24,277 bases of DNA from an uncultured Anaerolineae bacterium (GCA_903854805.1 CAINXK010000385.1:1-24277); one strand, 5' to 3'. Shown: positions 1 to 8,159, counted from the first letter of the stretch. A program made the numbers and translations. The notes: a model not told the origin generated them from the letters alone.

Positions 1-53
1 CCGATATCCGCCATAAGACGATGACTGAAGTAGACGAAAGAGCAAACAAGTGA
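1..53 (+). CDS. 3' end of an unidentified gene (cut by window edge)
   Basis: Frame 3 is open from the left edge to a TGA at 51-53 and encodes a hydrophilic 16-residue tail ending DERANK. The stop overlaps the GTG start of the next gene (GTGA, 50-53), the arrangement expected of two co-transcribed and translationally coupled genes. Nothing in so short a tail identifies the product. Given the following glycosyltransferases, a polysaccharide-biosynthesis gene is a reasonable guess, but only a guess. Confidence 0.45.
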   Translation, partial: DIRHKTMTEVDERANK

Positions 54-946
54 CCGCCTTTCTAACGATCTTCTCAGCACCCAAACCTTTTACAGACCCA
101 CACATTGCTATTATTCAACGCAATGCAATCACTTCCTGGACGAAACTTCAGGATGTTGATGTGATTCTGATGGGCTCTGAACCCGGATTGGCAGAGATAG
201 CTTCCGAGTTAGGCATCAAACATATTCAGGATATCCCTCGCAGCCCAAGCGGCGCCCCACGTATGGATGCCATGCTCCGGCTGGCACGCGAGAAAAGCCC
301 AAGCCAGCTTTACTGCATCGTCAATGCGGACATCATCCTATTCCCAAGCCTGGTCCAATCCGCCCGCCAGGTTCTTGATCGTAAAAAAAAGTTTGTCCTA
401 CTTGGCCAACGTTGGGACATGGAGATCAACACACCGCTTGACTTCCAGCCCACCCAGGGCGATTGGGCCAGCCAACTATTGTCCGAAACTCAGGCGCGAG
501 GACAATTACACCGCCCGGCAGGCTCTGACTACTTTCTATTCCCCGATTCTTGTTATAAAGAAATACCACCATTTATCATCGGCCGGGCTGGATGGGATAA
601 CTGGATGATCTACCACGCCCGCAAAAACAGATTCCCTGCCATTGATGCCACCGAAGATATTATGATCGTCCACCAGAATCACGATTATGCCCATTTACCG
701 GGTGGGCAGCCGCATTATAAACACCCCGAAACTGACGAAAATGTCGGGCTGGCAGGTGGTCGAGTCGTGACACGCTTCACACTGCTGGACACGGATTACC
801 GGCTAGATGGCGGCAGGATCCTGCCACAAAAAATGGATGCGGCGCGCTTGTGGCGGCGCATTGAGGCCTGGCCTCTATTGGTGCTGGGATCGAAGCGCAT
901 ATCCAATGCGCTCTGGCGCCTGCGAAAATGGCTGCACCTGGCTTGA
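50..946 (+). CDS. Nucleotide-diphospho-sugar transferase-like protein (GT-A fold)
   Basis: A 298-residue protein, probably a cytoplasmic glycosyltransferase using a nucleotide sugar, in surface-polysaccharide assembly. The N-terminal half has the alternating strand/helix pattern of a GT-A domain. A short acidic motif, VNADIILFP (about residues 91-99), follows a predicted beta strand where the metal-binding DxD usually sits, although here only one Asp is present. Later motifs include GRAGWDNWM near residue 180 and a His/Asp-rich stretch (HQNHDYAH) near 205. No signal peptide or membrane segment is seen. The GTG start is chosen because it overlaps the stop of the preceding gene and the frame has no better upstream start. 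The GT2 gene 62 bases downstream is on the same strand. Donor and acceptor cannot be inferred. Confidence 0.65.
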   Translation: MTAFLTIFSAPKPFTDPHIAIIQRNAITSWTKLQDVDVILMGSEPGLAEIASELGIKHIQDIPRSPSGAPRMDAMLRLAREKSPSQLYCIVNADIILFPSLVQSARQVLDRKKKFVLLGQRWDMEINTPLDFQPTQGDWASQLLSETQARGQLHRPAGSDYFLFPDSCYKEIPPFIIGRAGWDNWMIYHARKNRFPAIDATEDIMIVHQNHDYAHLPGGQPHYKHPETDENVGLAGGRVVTRFTLLDTDYRLDGGRILPQKMDAARLWRRIEAWPLLVLGSKRISNALWRLRKWLHLA

Positions 947-1008
947 ACAACCTGCCATGACCCCCATCCTTTCAATTTAAGTTTCATCCTAATTTAACAA
1001 GGTACCCA

Positions 1009-1956
1009 ATGCGCAAAGGCCAGAACCCCGCCAAATTTGTCAATCAAGTCGCCAAACCGGAACGTATCACGGTGGCACTGCTCAACTACATCCCATTCAT
1101 CAGTGGATTCTATGCCGAAGCGTTGGATGTATTAAAGGTCAGCCTTGAATCGATGCGAAACGATGCGGGCCTGCCCTTTGACCTGCTGGTCTTTGATAAC
1201 GGCTCATGCCCTCAAGTGCGTGACTTTTTGATCAACGAAAAGGAAGAAAGCCGGATCCAGTATCTGTTGCTCTCAGAAAAAAACATGGGCAAAGGCGGGG
1301 CCTGGAATATCATGCTTGCCGGCGCACCCGGCGAAATAATTGCGTACACCGATAGCGACGTGCTCTTTTACCCACAATGGCTTTCTCGCTCCGTCGAATT
1401 ACTAGAAACCTTTCCAAACGTTGGCATGGTCACGGGCCGCCCTTTCCGCACCAACCCCGATTTTCACACAGCCACACGAGTCTGGGCTCAAGCACATGCC
1501 GCGCTTGAGACAGGCAGCTTCATTCCCTGGGAAACTTTCTGGGAATTCAATCATTCTCTCGGGCAGGATGAATCTGAAAATCGCCGGATCTATGCAGAGA
1601 CACAGGATTGGAAGATCAGCTATCAGGGTCTGACAGCGCATGTAGGCGCCTCGCACTGGCAATTCACGGCTTACAAATCAGTACTGGGGCAGTTCCTACC
1701 GTTCGAGATGGACAAGCCGATGGGGCAGGTGAAACAGCTCGACATGCGTATGAATGAACATGGACTACTGCGCCTGATGCTTGCAGACCCCCTGACAATG
1801 AATCTTTCAAACACAACCGATTATGTACATGGAAAAGCAAGTAAACCAACCAAACCATTCAAGAGAACTTTCATCCAGCAATTTGTCAATTTATCACCAG
1901 TAAAAAAATTCTTACTGGCAGTCTATGACCAAATTTTCAAATGGTACTATTCGTGA
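1009..1956 (+). CDS. Family 2 glycosyltransferase
   Basis: A 315-residue inverting-type glycosyltransferase. The N-terminal GT-A domain starts with a hydrophobic strand (ITVALLNY, residues 20-27). It continues through LLVFDNGS (59-66), the usual position of the nucleotide-contacting Asp, and reaches the metal-binding DxD in YTDSDVLFYP (113-122, Asp115/Asp117). The MGKGGAWN segment (93-100) is the typical GT2 loop before the DxD strand. No transmembrane helices are visible, so it should be cytoplasmic or peripheral. The ATG at 1009 follows an AAGG-type ribosome site. Its last 20 bases overlap the 3' end of the convergent GT4 gene. Likely role: adding a sugar to a cell-surface glycan; linkage unknown. 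Confidence 0.85.
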   Translation: MRKGQNPAKFVNQVAKPERITVALLNYIPFISGFYAEALDVLKVSLESMRNDAGLPFDLLVFDNGSCPQVRDFLINEKEESRIQYLLLSEKNMGKGGAWNIMLAGAPGEIIAYTDSDVLFYPQWLSRSVELLETFPNVGMVTGRPFRTNPDFHTATRVWAQAHAALETGSFIPWETFWEFNHSLGQDESENRRIYAETQDWKISYQGLTAHVGASHWQFTAYKSVLGQFLPFEMDKPMGQVKQLDMRMNEHGLLRLMLADPLTMNLSNTTDYVHGKASKPTKPFKRTFIQQFVNLSPVKKFLLAVYDQIFKWYYS

Positions 1957-3106
1957 GCTTTTTATAAAAATCTGCTGCTCTTGCCATGCCTTGCCCATAT
2001 TCAGCCCGCTCTGCGATCACGGTCTCGTTAATTTCTGCGGCCCTTTTTCGCAAGGCGGGTTCGTTTAACCCACGCAAAATGGCCGCAGCCAGCGCCTGCG
2101 GATTGGTCGCATCAACCAACAGGCCATTCTTTTCGGGTGTGATCCACTCACGAATTGAATCCAGATCACTCGCAACCGGAAAACAACCACAAGCCATAGC
2201 TTCAAGCAAACTATTAGGGCTGCCGTCATGGGTGGTCGGCGAAACCACCACCTGGGCAGAACGAAATAATGCAGCCAATTCCATCTGCGAACAGGATGGC
2301 AGTAGGTCGACCGCGGCTTCAATCCCAAGCCTGTCAATCCATTCAAGCACTTGGTGCTCTCCTGCCATGGTTGGGCATGAAAAGCGGGCATCTGGTCTTA
2401 CCTTCAAGACCAGCGGGATAGCCTGAAAAAAAACATCATTAGAAACATAAGCGCGGAACCCGCGCGGATTAACTACATGTGGGGCTTGTACCGCAGTGGA
2501 CGACTGGAAAAATACATCGGAGCGAATGCCACCGCTACCTGGAATAACAAAGGTGGGTTTCTGAACCGAAAAACCCCATTTTTTTCCCAAACGAATATCC
2601 CGCTGACAGTCAGCATGCAGAGCATCTGCTGTTTTGAGAGTCCATTCAGTATAGTGGCGCATAAATGGTGTGGAAGACGCATGCAGTGTAAAATCATTGC
2701 CCCAAACTGAGACCAACAGTGGCGCCAAGCCAGCCGCATCTGCTGCCAGCATACCTTCGTAAGGGATCCGCATGGCATGCACAAGATCTGGCTGGATACG
2801 CTCAATCATCCCACGCAGACGTCCGGCCGCACGAGAAACGGTTAGCGGACCTAACCACTGTCGGATAACAGTGCGGAGCTGTAACGTGGACGCACCCCAC
2901 AGTCCTCTATGTGACTTATTAGATGCTCCTTGCGAAGACTTGACCCCTGAAAAAGCTACCGGTACGATCTCCAGGCCAGCCAATTTCAAGCCCGGCTGGC
3001 AACCAAAAGTGGATGCCAGGAAAACTTCATCACCACGATCGACGAAGTAACGGATCCAGTTCAAAGCAGTTGGTGAGCGGCCATCGGCCACAAATAATAA
3101 GCGCAT
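1937..3106 (-). CDS. Family 4 (GT-B) glycosyltransferase
   Basis: A 389-residue retaining-type glycosyltransferase with a two-domain GT-B layout. The N-terminal Rossmann domain opens with MRLLFVADGRSPTALNWIR, typical of acceptor-binding domains. The C-terminal donor domain carries PNSLLEAMACGCFPVASD followed by IREWI and NGLLVDA, the GT4 signature that binds the nucleotide-sugar phosphates. Leu/Ile-rich segments are amphipathic rather than membrane-spanning. The gene is convergent with the GT2 gene and overlaps it by 20 bases (1937-1956). No hairpin terminator is visible between them. A surface-polysaccharide role is inferred from the neighbours; sugar specificity is unknown. Confidence 0.85.
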   Translation of the reverse strand: MRLLFVADGRSPTALNWIRYFVDRGDEVFLASTFGCQPGLKLAGLEIVPVAFSGVKSSQGASNKSHRGLWGASTLQLRTVIRQWLGPLTVSRAAGRLRGMIERIQPDLVHAMRIPYEGMLAADAAGLAPLLVSVWGNDFTLHASSTPFMRHYTEWTLKTADALHADCQRDIRLGKKWGFSVQKPTFVIPGSGGIRSDVFFQSSTAVQAPHVVNPRGFRAYVSNDVFFQAIPLVLKVRPDARFSCPTMAGEHQVLEWIDRLGIEAAVDLLPSCSQMELAALFRSAQVVVSPTTHDGSPNSLLEAMACGCFPVASDLDSIREWITPEKNGLLVDATNPQALAAAILRGLNEPALRKRAAEINETVIAERAEYGQGMARAADFYKKLTNSTI

Positions 3107-3148
3107 AACTCAATATAACACGCAGAATAAGATTTTTAGATACTGAAT

Positions 3149-3706
3149 TTATTTCTTGGTAAACCACATGCGTCCCAAGAAATTCTCACCCTTCAGAAAT
3201 TGGTGGAAAATCGCCACCAGCACATGTTGAGCAATCAACACCAGCAAGACCAACGAAAGACTGCCATGCCATGAACGTGCGGGGTAGATATAAAAATCGG
3301 GCGGGAGTTGACCGTAAGCATGCGCAAATATAAGCGGAAACAAGTTGGCAGGCAGCGCAATTGCGATACCCAAGAGCGCCATCAACGCGCTAAAAAGGTA
3401 CAACAGAGGATGAACATAGAAACTCAGCTGGTCAAGAAACGGGGTCTTTTTAAGACTGGGTACAGGGGCTGCGCTCGTGCGTTTGAGTGGCATGAAAACC
3501 AGCACCCGCAGAATATATCTAAACACAACGATCAGCAAGATGGCAATTCCGAGGATGAGATGCACAGCCAACGGGATTAACTTGCCTGTCGAACTGGCAG
3601 TTTTCCCCAGGCTGGTCAACCCGATCCCAAATGTGACAAATACCAGGGCCGCCATCAGCCAATGCAGGCTGACCCACAAAGGGCGGTAACGCTTTTTATT
3701 AGACAT
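3149..3706 (-). CDS. Cytochrome b561-family membrane protein
   Basis: A 185-residue integral membrane protein with four hydrophobic helices (about residues 13-33, 45-70, 98-120, 148-170), the length and layout of bacterial b561 (CybB/YodB-like) di-haem cytochromes. Candidate haem ligands lie in or beside the helices: His15 (SLHW), His49 (AVHL), His99 (YVHP), His147 (SWHG) and His161. The SLHW motif at the first helix is characteristic. Such proteins move electrons between quinol and an acceptor, or serve as the membrane anchor of a dehydrogenase. No partner gene is adjacent. The ATG at 3706 has an AAGGAAAT ribosome site 5 bases upstream. Confidence 0.8.
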   Translation of the reverse strand: MSNKKRYRPLWVSLHWLMAALVFVTFGIGLTSLGKTASSTGKLIPLAVHLILGIAILLIVVFRYILRVLVFMPLKRTSAAPVPSLKKTPFLDQLSFYVHPLLYLFSALMALLGIAIALPANLFPLIFAHAYGQLPPDFYIYPARSWHGSLSLVLLVLIAQHVLVAIFHQFLKGENFLGRMWFTKK

Positions 3707-3876
3707 ATTTCCTTATCAATATTGCACACATTTTCAAAGATTGAAGTAACTACTGTCATGAAAAACATAAAAACGCCAGTCTTATTGATCAAAAAAAACG
3801 AACGCGAATCATTGGACCAGCTCTTACCAACCAATTTCCCGCCCGACGACCTTGTGACAGCGAAATAGGACAATAA

Positions 3877-3893
3877 TGGGCTAGTATAGCCCA
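3877..3893 (-). terminator. Short hairpin, possible terminator remnant
   Basis: A perfect 7-bp stem (TGGGCTA/TAGCCCA) with a 3-base loop. On the minus strand it is followed by a loosely T-rich stretch (TTATTGTCCTATTT). It lies just beyond the decayed HAD gene and could be that gene's old terminator. The T-run is interrupted, so function is uncertain. Confidence 0.3.
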
Positions 3894-3936
3894 GTCCCAA
3901 TAAGATGACAAGCCGGATCACAGCAAGGCACCACAA

Positions 3937-4248
3937 CCCAAACAATTGCTTCAGCTCAAAGAAAGAACTACCAACGAAATCCGCGCCAGCAGCCAGGACC
4001 TGTTCGTAAACAAAGGTGGTGGTGATTGCGGCAACTACAGACTCGAAAAGATCAGGTTCTGTATGCCCCTTGAACTCCGAAAACAGCACTGGGTGATACG
4101 AAATCTAAAAATGGTCCACTGTAATTCGTTTTGATTCGGCGTGCATAGCTTCCGAATCAACAATGACCCCGTCGAAATCAAAAATACAGGCTTTGAAATT
4201 CAGGCTTTGAAATTCAGGTTTTGCATGGGTACAGGTTTTGTCCATCAT
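3937..4248 (-). pseudogene. Degenerate HAD-superfamily phosphatase gene
   Basis: Reading the minus strand from ATG at 4248, the frame gives the HAD motif I strand IFDFDGVIVDSE with the nucleophile and acid/base Asp pair. It then gives AESKRITVDHF, an in-frame TAG at 4105-4107, and in the same frame FSEFKGHTEPDLFESVV, the start of the usual HAD cap region. The next residues jump to AITTTF...AAGADFVGSSFFELKQLF, which looks like the extreme C terminus of the same family (the 'TT-F ... AD-V--SF-EL' tail). About 120 residues of core and cap, including motifs II-IV, are missing. A nonsense codon plus an internal deletion makes a dead gene. After the tail the frame runs on without a stop into the b561 gene, so the remnant's own stop is gone too. 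Confidence 0.75.
4187..4220. repeat. 14-bp direct tandem repeat
   Basis: CAGGCTTTGAAATT occurs twice back to back (4187-4200 and 4201-4214), and a third, diverged start (CAGGTTTTG) follows. It lies inside the N-terminal codons of the decayed HAD gene. A 14-bp duplication is not a multiple of three, so it would have shifted the frame. It is probably a slippage scar of relaxed selection. Confidence 0.8.
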
Positions 4249-4579
4249 TTCATTCTTGTCCAAGCATTTTCCGATTCGTTTTATTTACCAGTATTGCACT
4301 TCTCTAAATCGGACTGAATTCTATTGTAACGCTGCCACCCACCCCAAAAGGTGGTCAACAACCATAAACATTGCGACATAACCAGTTGATCCCATCCAGC
4401 CTTACCAGCGCAGGCGGTTTCAATATAAAAATATCACCAACATCTGAGCGCGTTGCACAAAAAAATGTCCTATGATTTGTAAGCGGGTCAGCAAAACTCG
4501 GGGTTTATCCCCATGTTTGCCGTGTAACCGCCAGTTGACTGATCGCAACTGGTCAATTACTTTTCTAGGGAGGAAATTG
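4249..4579 (+). other. Non-coding region upstream of the BtpA gene, with two hairpins
   Basis: No convincing ORF is seen. The distal part (4249-4470) is unremarkable and AT-rich. Nearer the gene there are two stem-loops. The first (4491-4520) has an outer GCAAAAC/GTTTGC arm, one bulged A, and an inner GGGG/CCCC arm with a TTTAT loop; GCGG at 4483-4486 and CCGC at 4528-4531 could close it. The second (4531-4552) is a perfect CCAGTTG/CAACTGG stem with an 8-base loop. Neither is followed by a T-run. They could form a structured 5' leader, but I match them to no known riboswitch class. Confidence 0.45.
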
Positions 4580-4612
4580 ATGTTTCTCGAGCCCCATACT
4601 TTGGTATCATAA
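4580..4612 (+). CDS. Possible 10-residue leader peptide
   Basis: ATG at 4580 follows the strongest ribosome site of the neighbourhood (AGGGAGGAAATTG) and encodes MFLEPHTLVS. Its TAA stop overlaps an ATG at 4612 (TAATG) that is in frame with the BtpA gene. This could be a translated leader or a coupling device. It could also be chance or the remnant of an older gene start. There is no repeat of a single regulatory amino acid as in classical attenuator peptides. Confidence 0.3.
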   Translation: MFLEPHTLVS

Positions 4613-4656
4613 TGGTTGGAATCACCAAATACATTATCTCTATATCGAGGAAAACA

Positions 4657-5466
4657 ATGCCCAATTTAGCGCTTTTCACAGCTACCCGCCCCATCGTTGG
4701 GATGATCCATTTACTGGCTTTGCCGGAATCGCCTGCCTACAAAGGCAGCTTAGATGCCATTTTTGAACGCGCACTACGTGAGGCGGCTGCGCTACAAAAA
4801 GCCGGTGTAAATGCGCTGATCGTCGAAAACTTCGGTGACGAACCCTATTTGCCTGCTGAGTTAACTGCATCCCAATTGGCGCTCATGGCGGCTGTCACTC
4901 GTGATATCATCCGCACAGTAAGCATACCGGTGGGCGTCAACTGTCAGTTCAACGCCTGGCAATCAGAAGTGGCAGTGGCACATGCCTGTGGCGCAGCCTT
5001 CATCCGCGTTGAGGTATTTGTCGATTCGGTCATGATGGCGCAGGGGCAGGTGCCACCCTGTTCTGCGCAGATCCGCCGCTACCAGCAGCTGCTGGGCGCG
5101 CAGAAAGTTGCGCTGTGGGCAGATATCCAGACCAAGTACACCCGCAACCTGCTACCCCAGTCCATTGAACAATCGGCCCTGGATGCCCAGGCAGCCGGAG
5201 CGAACGTAATAATCGTGACAGGCGCTGCCACAGGCAAAGCCACACCGCTGGATGTCGTCGCCCAAGTCAAGAAGGTCGTAAGTATTCCAGTTGTGGTTGG
5301 CAGCGGCACAACCGCCGCCAACGTCAGCCAGGTACTGGAAATTGCAGATGGCGCAATCGTTGGCTCGTCTTTAAAAGCGGGTGGACGGGCTGAAAATGAA
5401 GTCTCCCTTGAAGCCACGCAGACCTTTATGAAGATCGCACGTCAAAATACCCCGGTCACTGACTGA
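4657..5466 (+). CDS. BtpA/SgcQ-family TIM-barrel protein
   Basis: A 269-residue member of the BtpA family: TIM-barrel proteins named for a cyanobacterial photosystem I biogenesis factor, with SgcQ of E. coli as a homologue. Their reaction is not established. Visible family features are the first strand GMIHLLALPESP, LIVENFGDEPY near residue 62, FIRVEVFVD near 117, VIIVTGAATGK near 190 and a C-terminal phosphate-binding-type loop VVGSGTTAANV followed by DGAIVGSSLKAGG. I chose ATG 4657 because GAGG lies 6 bases upstream and family proteins begin just before the IHLL strand. An in-frame ATG at 4612 would add 15 residues. It stands alone between non-coding DNA and a strong terminator. A second, more diverged family member lies at 13090-13884. 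Confidence 0.85.
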   Translation: MPNLALFTATRPIVGMIHLLALPESPAYKGSLDAIFERALREAAALQKAGVNALIVENFGDEPYLPAELTASQLALMAAVTRDIIRTVSIPVGVNCQFNAWQSEVAVAHACGAAFIRVEVFVDSVMMAQGQVPPCSAQIRRYQQLLGAQKVALWADIQTKYTRNLLPQSIEQSALDAQAAGANVIIVTGAATGKATPLDVVAQVKKVVSIPVVVGSGTTAANVSQVLEIADGAIVGSSLKAGGRAENEVSLEATQTFMKIARQNTPVTD

Positions 5467-5563
5467 AGAACACCCGAAAACTCAACCGGAAACCACTCGT
5501 CTAACGTCATTGCGGTCACATAGACTGCACGTGAATATGGCTAGTACATCCAGCCTGTCAATT

Positions 5564-5609
5564 AAGAGAGCGATAGTCGTTTCCAACTGAAACAGCTATC
5601 GCTCTCTTT
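5564..5609 (+). terminator. Strong intrinsic terminator, probably bidirectional
   Basis: A perfect 13-bp stem (AAGAGAGCGATAG with CTATCGCTCTCTT) has a loop that can itself pair (GTTTC/GAAAC). It is followed by TTTTT on the plus strand and by TTAATT on the minus strand. It sits between the convergent BtpA and cobC-like genes and should end transcripts from the BtpA side. It may also serve the cobamide operon. Confidence 0.9.
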
Positions 5610-6215
5610 TTAATCACTAAAATGCCCGGTATCATTTAAACGATTAATGATGACATTTTCCGAATCAACCTGGAACTCGCTCAGGCTGGCATGGTCCAAA
5701 TTGAACCACCAGGCCGGTGAAATAGGATGCCCAAGTAAAATCTGGATAATCTCGCGCAACGGCCCACCGTGGGCGACGATCAAGACTGTTTTTTGGTCAT
5801 AATTCTGTACCAACCCACTATAAAACTGAGCTACGCGTTGATTAAATTTGTCGATACGCTCACCCCCCTCTGGGGGCTGGTTGTAGTCTTCCAACCATTT
5901 TGTGATCATCTCTGGCCAACGCTTTAATGCGTCATCAAAGGAATGGCCTTCAAGCACACCAAAGTTCATTTCCCGTAATTTAGAGTCAGCCTGTGGCTGA
6001 ATATCACGACCGCCAACCAGGATTCGAGCGGTTTCAATTGCGCGCTGCAGGTCACTGCTAAAAACAAGGTCAATCTTTTGCGGCTTCAGCCTAAGGGCCA
6101 GCCGATGCGCCTGTTCAATGCCTCTCGCGTTCAGGGGTAGATCAGAAGCCCCCTGGTAGCGGTGCTGGGCGTTCCACTCGGTTTCACCGTGACGGACAAG
6201 CAGCAGGTGCAGCAT
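5610..6215 (-). CDS. cobC: Histidine phosphatase, probable alpha-ribazole phosphatase (CobC-like)
   Basis: A 201-residue member of the phosphoglycerate-mutase/histidine-phosphatase family. RHGET (residues 8-12) carries the phospho-acceptor His9, SSDLQRAIETA supplies Arg58, Glu82 sits in LREMNFG, and His149 is in VAHGGPLR, so the catalytic set is complete. As the last gene of a cobO-cobS-cobU operon it most likely removes the phosphate from alpha-ribazole-5'-phosphate or adenosylcobalamin-5'-phosphate, the job of CobC. The start lies 1 base after the cobU stop (TAAAATG), indicating coupling. Histidine phosphatases are functionally diverse, so the family is certain and the specific role rests on context. 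Confidence 0.85.
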   Translation of the reverse strand: MLHLLLVRHGETEWNAQHRYQGASDLPLNARGIEQAHRLALRLKPQKIDLVFSSDLQRAIETARILVGGRDIQPQADSKLREMNFGVLEGHSFDDALKRWPEMITKWLEDYNQPPEGGERIDKFNQRVAQFYSGLVQNYDQKTVLIVAHGGPLREIIQILLGHPISPAWWFNLDHASLSEFQVDSENVIINRLNDTGHFSD

Positions 6216-6216
6216 T

Positions 6217-6792
6217 TTATTTAATTCTCATTGGCAATCCGGCCACAAGCAGGTAAACTTCGTCGGCCTGGCCAGCAAGATCTTGATTGGCACGCCCAAG
6301 CAAATCGCGATATGCGCGCCCCAAGTCATACGCTGGGACCAGGCCCATGCCAACCTCGTTAGAAACCACCAACATGATCAGGTCCTGTGTATGTGCGTAC
6401 TCACACAAAGCATGGATATCAGCGCGAATTACAGCCTCGATCGTTTCGTCAAACGGATCGCCAGATGGAGGCCCGAACGGATCGTCAGCTGGTTCGGATG
6501 CCGCCATCAGATAATTTGATACTAAAAAAGTGATACAGTCCACCAGGACCACCCCAGAAATAAAATTGCTTCCCTGGATAGCGCGCGCCACATCGCGAGG
6601 CGCTTCAAGGGTTGTCCAGGTTGCTGGGCGCACGGCCTGGTGCTTCTGCACACGCAGACGCATCTCATCGTCCTTGGCCTCCGATGTAGCAACGTAAAGC
6701 ACATTATCCGCGCCCCACTCGCGGGCTTTTCGTTCAGCAAAGGAGCTTTTACCACTGCGCGCCCCACCCAACAACAGGATCAATTTTCCCAT
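6217..6792 (-). CDS. cobU: Adenosylcobinamide kinase/adenosylcobinamide-phosphate guanylyltransferase
   Basis: This 191-residue bifunctional enzyme phosphorylates adenosylcobinamide and then transfers GMP to give adenosylcobinamide-GDP. The P-loop GGARSGKS is at residues 9-16. RVQKHQAVRP contains His51, at the position of the residue that is guanylylated in CobU. VLVDCITFLVSNYL is the Walker B-like strand. VSNEVGMGLVPAYDLGRAYRD is the family hallmark near the C terminus. ATG 6792 has GGAG about 8 bases upstream. It lies 30 bases after cobS and 1 base before the phosphatase gene. A slightly longer acidic insert (EPADDPFGPPSGDPFDE) follows the Walker B region and is probably a surface loop. Confidence 0.95.
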   Translation of the reverse strand: MGKLILLLGGARSGKSSFAERKAREWGADNVLYVATSEAKDDEMRLRVQKHQAVRPATWTTLEAPRDVARAIQGSNFISGVVLVDCITFLVSNYLMAASEPADDPFGPPSGDPFDETIEAVIRADIHALCEYAHTQDLIMLVVSNEVGMGLVPAYDLGRAYRDLLGRANQDLAGQADEVYLLVAGLPMRIK

Positions 6793-6822
6793 ACTAGATT
6801 CTCCATCGAAATTTAAACCAAG

Positions 6823-7557
6823 CTACCTGGCAACGGTAAAAAACACCAGGACAGCCAGCTCAACCAATTCACACACCATGCCATAGCTATCGCCCGTCAA
6901 ACCGGGCAGCAGCGTAAGCATATAGCGCGCAGTAAGAAACAATAAGACCAACGCCAAACAAAACGCGAACAATCCAAAAAGACCAGCTATGTACCAGGCC
7001 ACTGCCAGAGCCAAGAGACTGGCAAAAACCACCTGCAGCCAGCCAACTTTATCCTTCATGTCTCGCCCGAGGCCTTTTTCACGGGCATACGGAAAGGCAA
7101 AAATGGCAATTGTCATGGTCCAACGCGCCAACACGGGTGCCAGCAAAAAAGCCGCCGGGCGATTGGTCAATGCTGCGATTGAAAATACCTTGGAAGTGAG
7201 CAACAGCACCCCAGCCGCCACACCAAAAGCACCCACCCGCGAGTCCTTCATGATCTCAAGGCGCCTTTCGGGTGTAAAACCCCCAAACAGGCCGTCAAAA
7301 ATATCGAGGAAACCGTCGAAGTGCAAGGCACGTGTCAGCATTAACCAGGCTGCAACCACCAGAACGGCCGCCAATTGCGGCTGGATGAAAAGCCGCAGAG
7401 CGCTGTCCAAACCCAGCAAAATCCCACCCAAAACCAGGCCCACCAGAGGGAAGAACCCCGCAGCGCGACCCATCTCATCTGGTGTAAATATTCGGTTTAA
7501 ACGGGTGATGTTCGGAAATATAGTCAGAAATTGAAATGCTGCCAACAAAGAGATCAT
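6823..7557 (-). CDS. cobS: Adenosylcobinamide-GDP ribazoletransferase (cobalamin synthase)
   Basis: This 244-residue integral membrane enzyme joins adenosylcobinamide-GDP to alpha-ribazole or its phosphate, completing the nucleotide loop of the cobamide. Family landmarks are FQFLTIFP at the N terminus, LHFDGFLDIFDGLFGGF (Asp-rich, metal/substrate site), and RRLEIMKDSRVGAFGV. Several hydrophobic helices follow, and the C-terminal GDSYGMVCELVEL is present. The length matches the family. It lies 16 bases after cobO on the same strand. ATG 7557 has AAAGGAATC upstream. Confidence 0.95.
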   Translation of the reverse strand: MISLLAAFQFLTIFPNITRLNRIFTPDEMGRAAGFFPLVGLVLGGILLGLDSALRLFIQPQLAAVLVVAAWLMLTRALHFDGFLDIFDGLFGGFTPERRLEIMKDSRVGAFGVAAGVLLLTSKVFSIAALTNRPAAFLLAPVLARWTMTIAIFAFPYAREKGLGRDMKDKVGWLQVVFASLLALAVAWYIAGLFGLFAFCLALVLLFLTARYMLTLLPGLTGDSYGMVCELVELAVLVFFTVAR

Positions 7558-7573
7558 GATGCATCAGATTCCT

Positions 7574-8107
7574 TTAGTACTCGATACCCTTTTGGGCAGG
7601 CAAACCACTGTTGTAGGGGTGCTTAATCTCACGCATCTCTGTGACCAGATCGGCATAGGCGATTAGATCCGCTGGAGCGTCGCGCCCGGTGATCACCAGG
7701 TGCAAATTGGCAGGTTTGTTAGCTCGCAGCCACCCCAACACATCATTTGTATTCAACCAGCCGAGCACAAGGGTGTAAGTAAATTCATCCAAGATAATCA
7801 GATCATACTCACCACTTAGTATTCGCTGCTGGGCATCCTGCCAGGCAGCGCGAGCTAAGGCGGCCGATTGATCCAAATCCCGGCTCTGCCAGGTAAAACC
7901 ATCTCCACAGGGAATAATTTCCAGGCCAAGTTTGCGCGCAATCTTAATCTCGCCTCCGCTGGCACCCTGGTTTTTGATGAACTGCAGCATACAGGTGCGC
8001 TTTTCCCAACCTGAAGCACGCAAGAGCAAACCAAGGGCCGCAGTTGTTTTGCCTTTACCATTTCCCGTATTGACGATTACCAGACCTTTTGAAGTTAATT
8101 CTGCCAT
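7574..8107 (-). CDS. cobO: Corrinoid adenosyltransferase (CobA/CobO/BtuR type)
   Basis: This 177-residue cytoplasmic enzyme transfers the adenosyl group of ATP to cob(I)yrinate diamide, cobinamide or cobalamin. The P-loop [13 protein letters not shown] (residues 14-26), [20 protein letters not shown] (Walker B-like), [10 protein letters not shown] and the C-terminal [21 protein letters not shown] are the classic CobO/BtuR blocks in order and at full length. The start ATG 8107 has AGGAAG 5 bases upstream. It is the first gene behind the cobalamin riboswitch, so expression should fall when cobalamin is plentiful. cobD, cobT and corrin-ring genes are not in the window. Confidence 0.96.
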   Translation of the reverse strand: MAELTSKGLVIVNTGNGKGKTTAALGLLLRASGWEKRTCMLQFIKNQGASGGEIKIARKLGLEIIPCGDGFTWQSRDLDQSAALARAAWQDAQQRILSGEYDLIILDEFTYTLVLGWLNTNDVLGWLRANKPANLHLVITGRDAPADLIAYADLVTEMREIKHPYNSGLPAQKGIEY

Positions 8108-8159
8108 AATCTTCCTATTATCCAGGTGAAATCCTCACTTCAAGTGTCTGCATTAAAAT

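Noticed and set aside
3655..4089. 144-residue minus-strand ORF resembling a small membrane protein
   Set aside because: Its N-terminal part continues the HAD gene in the same frame past a stop, and its C-terminal part is read-through of non-coding DNA into the b561 gene; hydrophobicity is incidental.
4440..4485. Promoter with TTGCAC and TATGAT upstream of the BtpA gene
   Set aside because: The two boxes are only 12 bases apart, too close for a standard promoter.
4483..4556. Known riboswitch (ZTP, TPP, cobalamin, guanidine classes)
   Set aside because: None of the invariant core sequences of these classes could be found; only generic stems are present.
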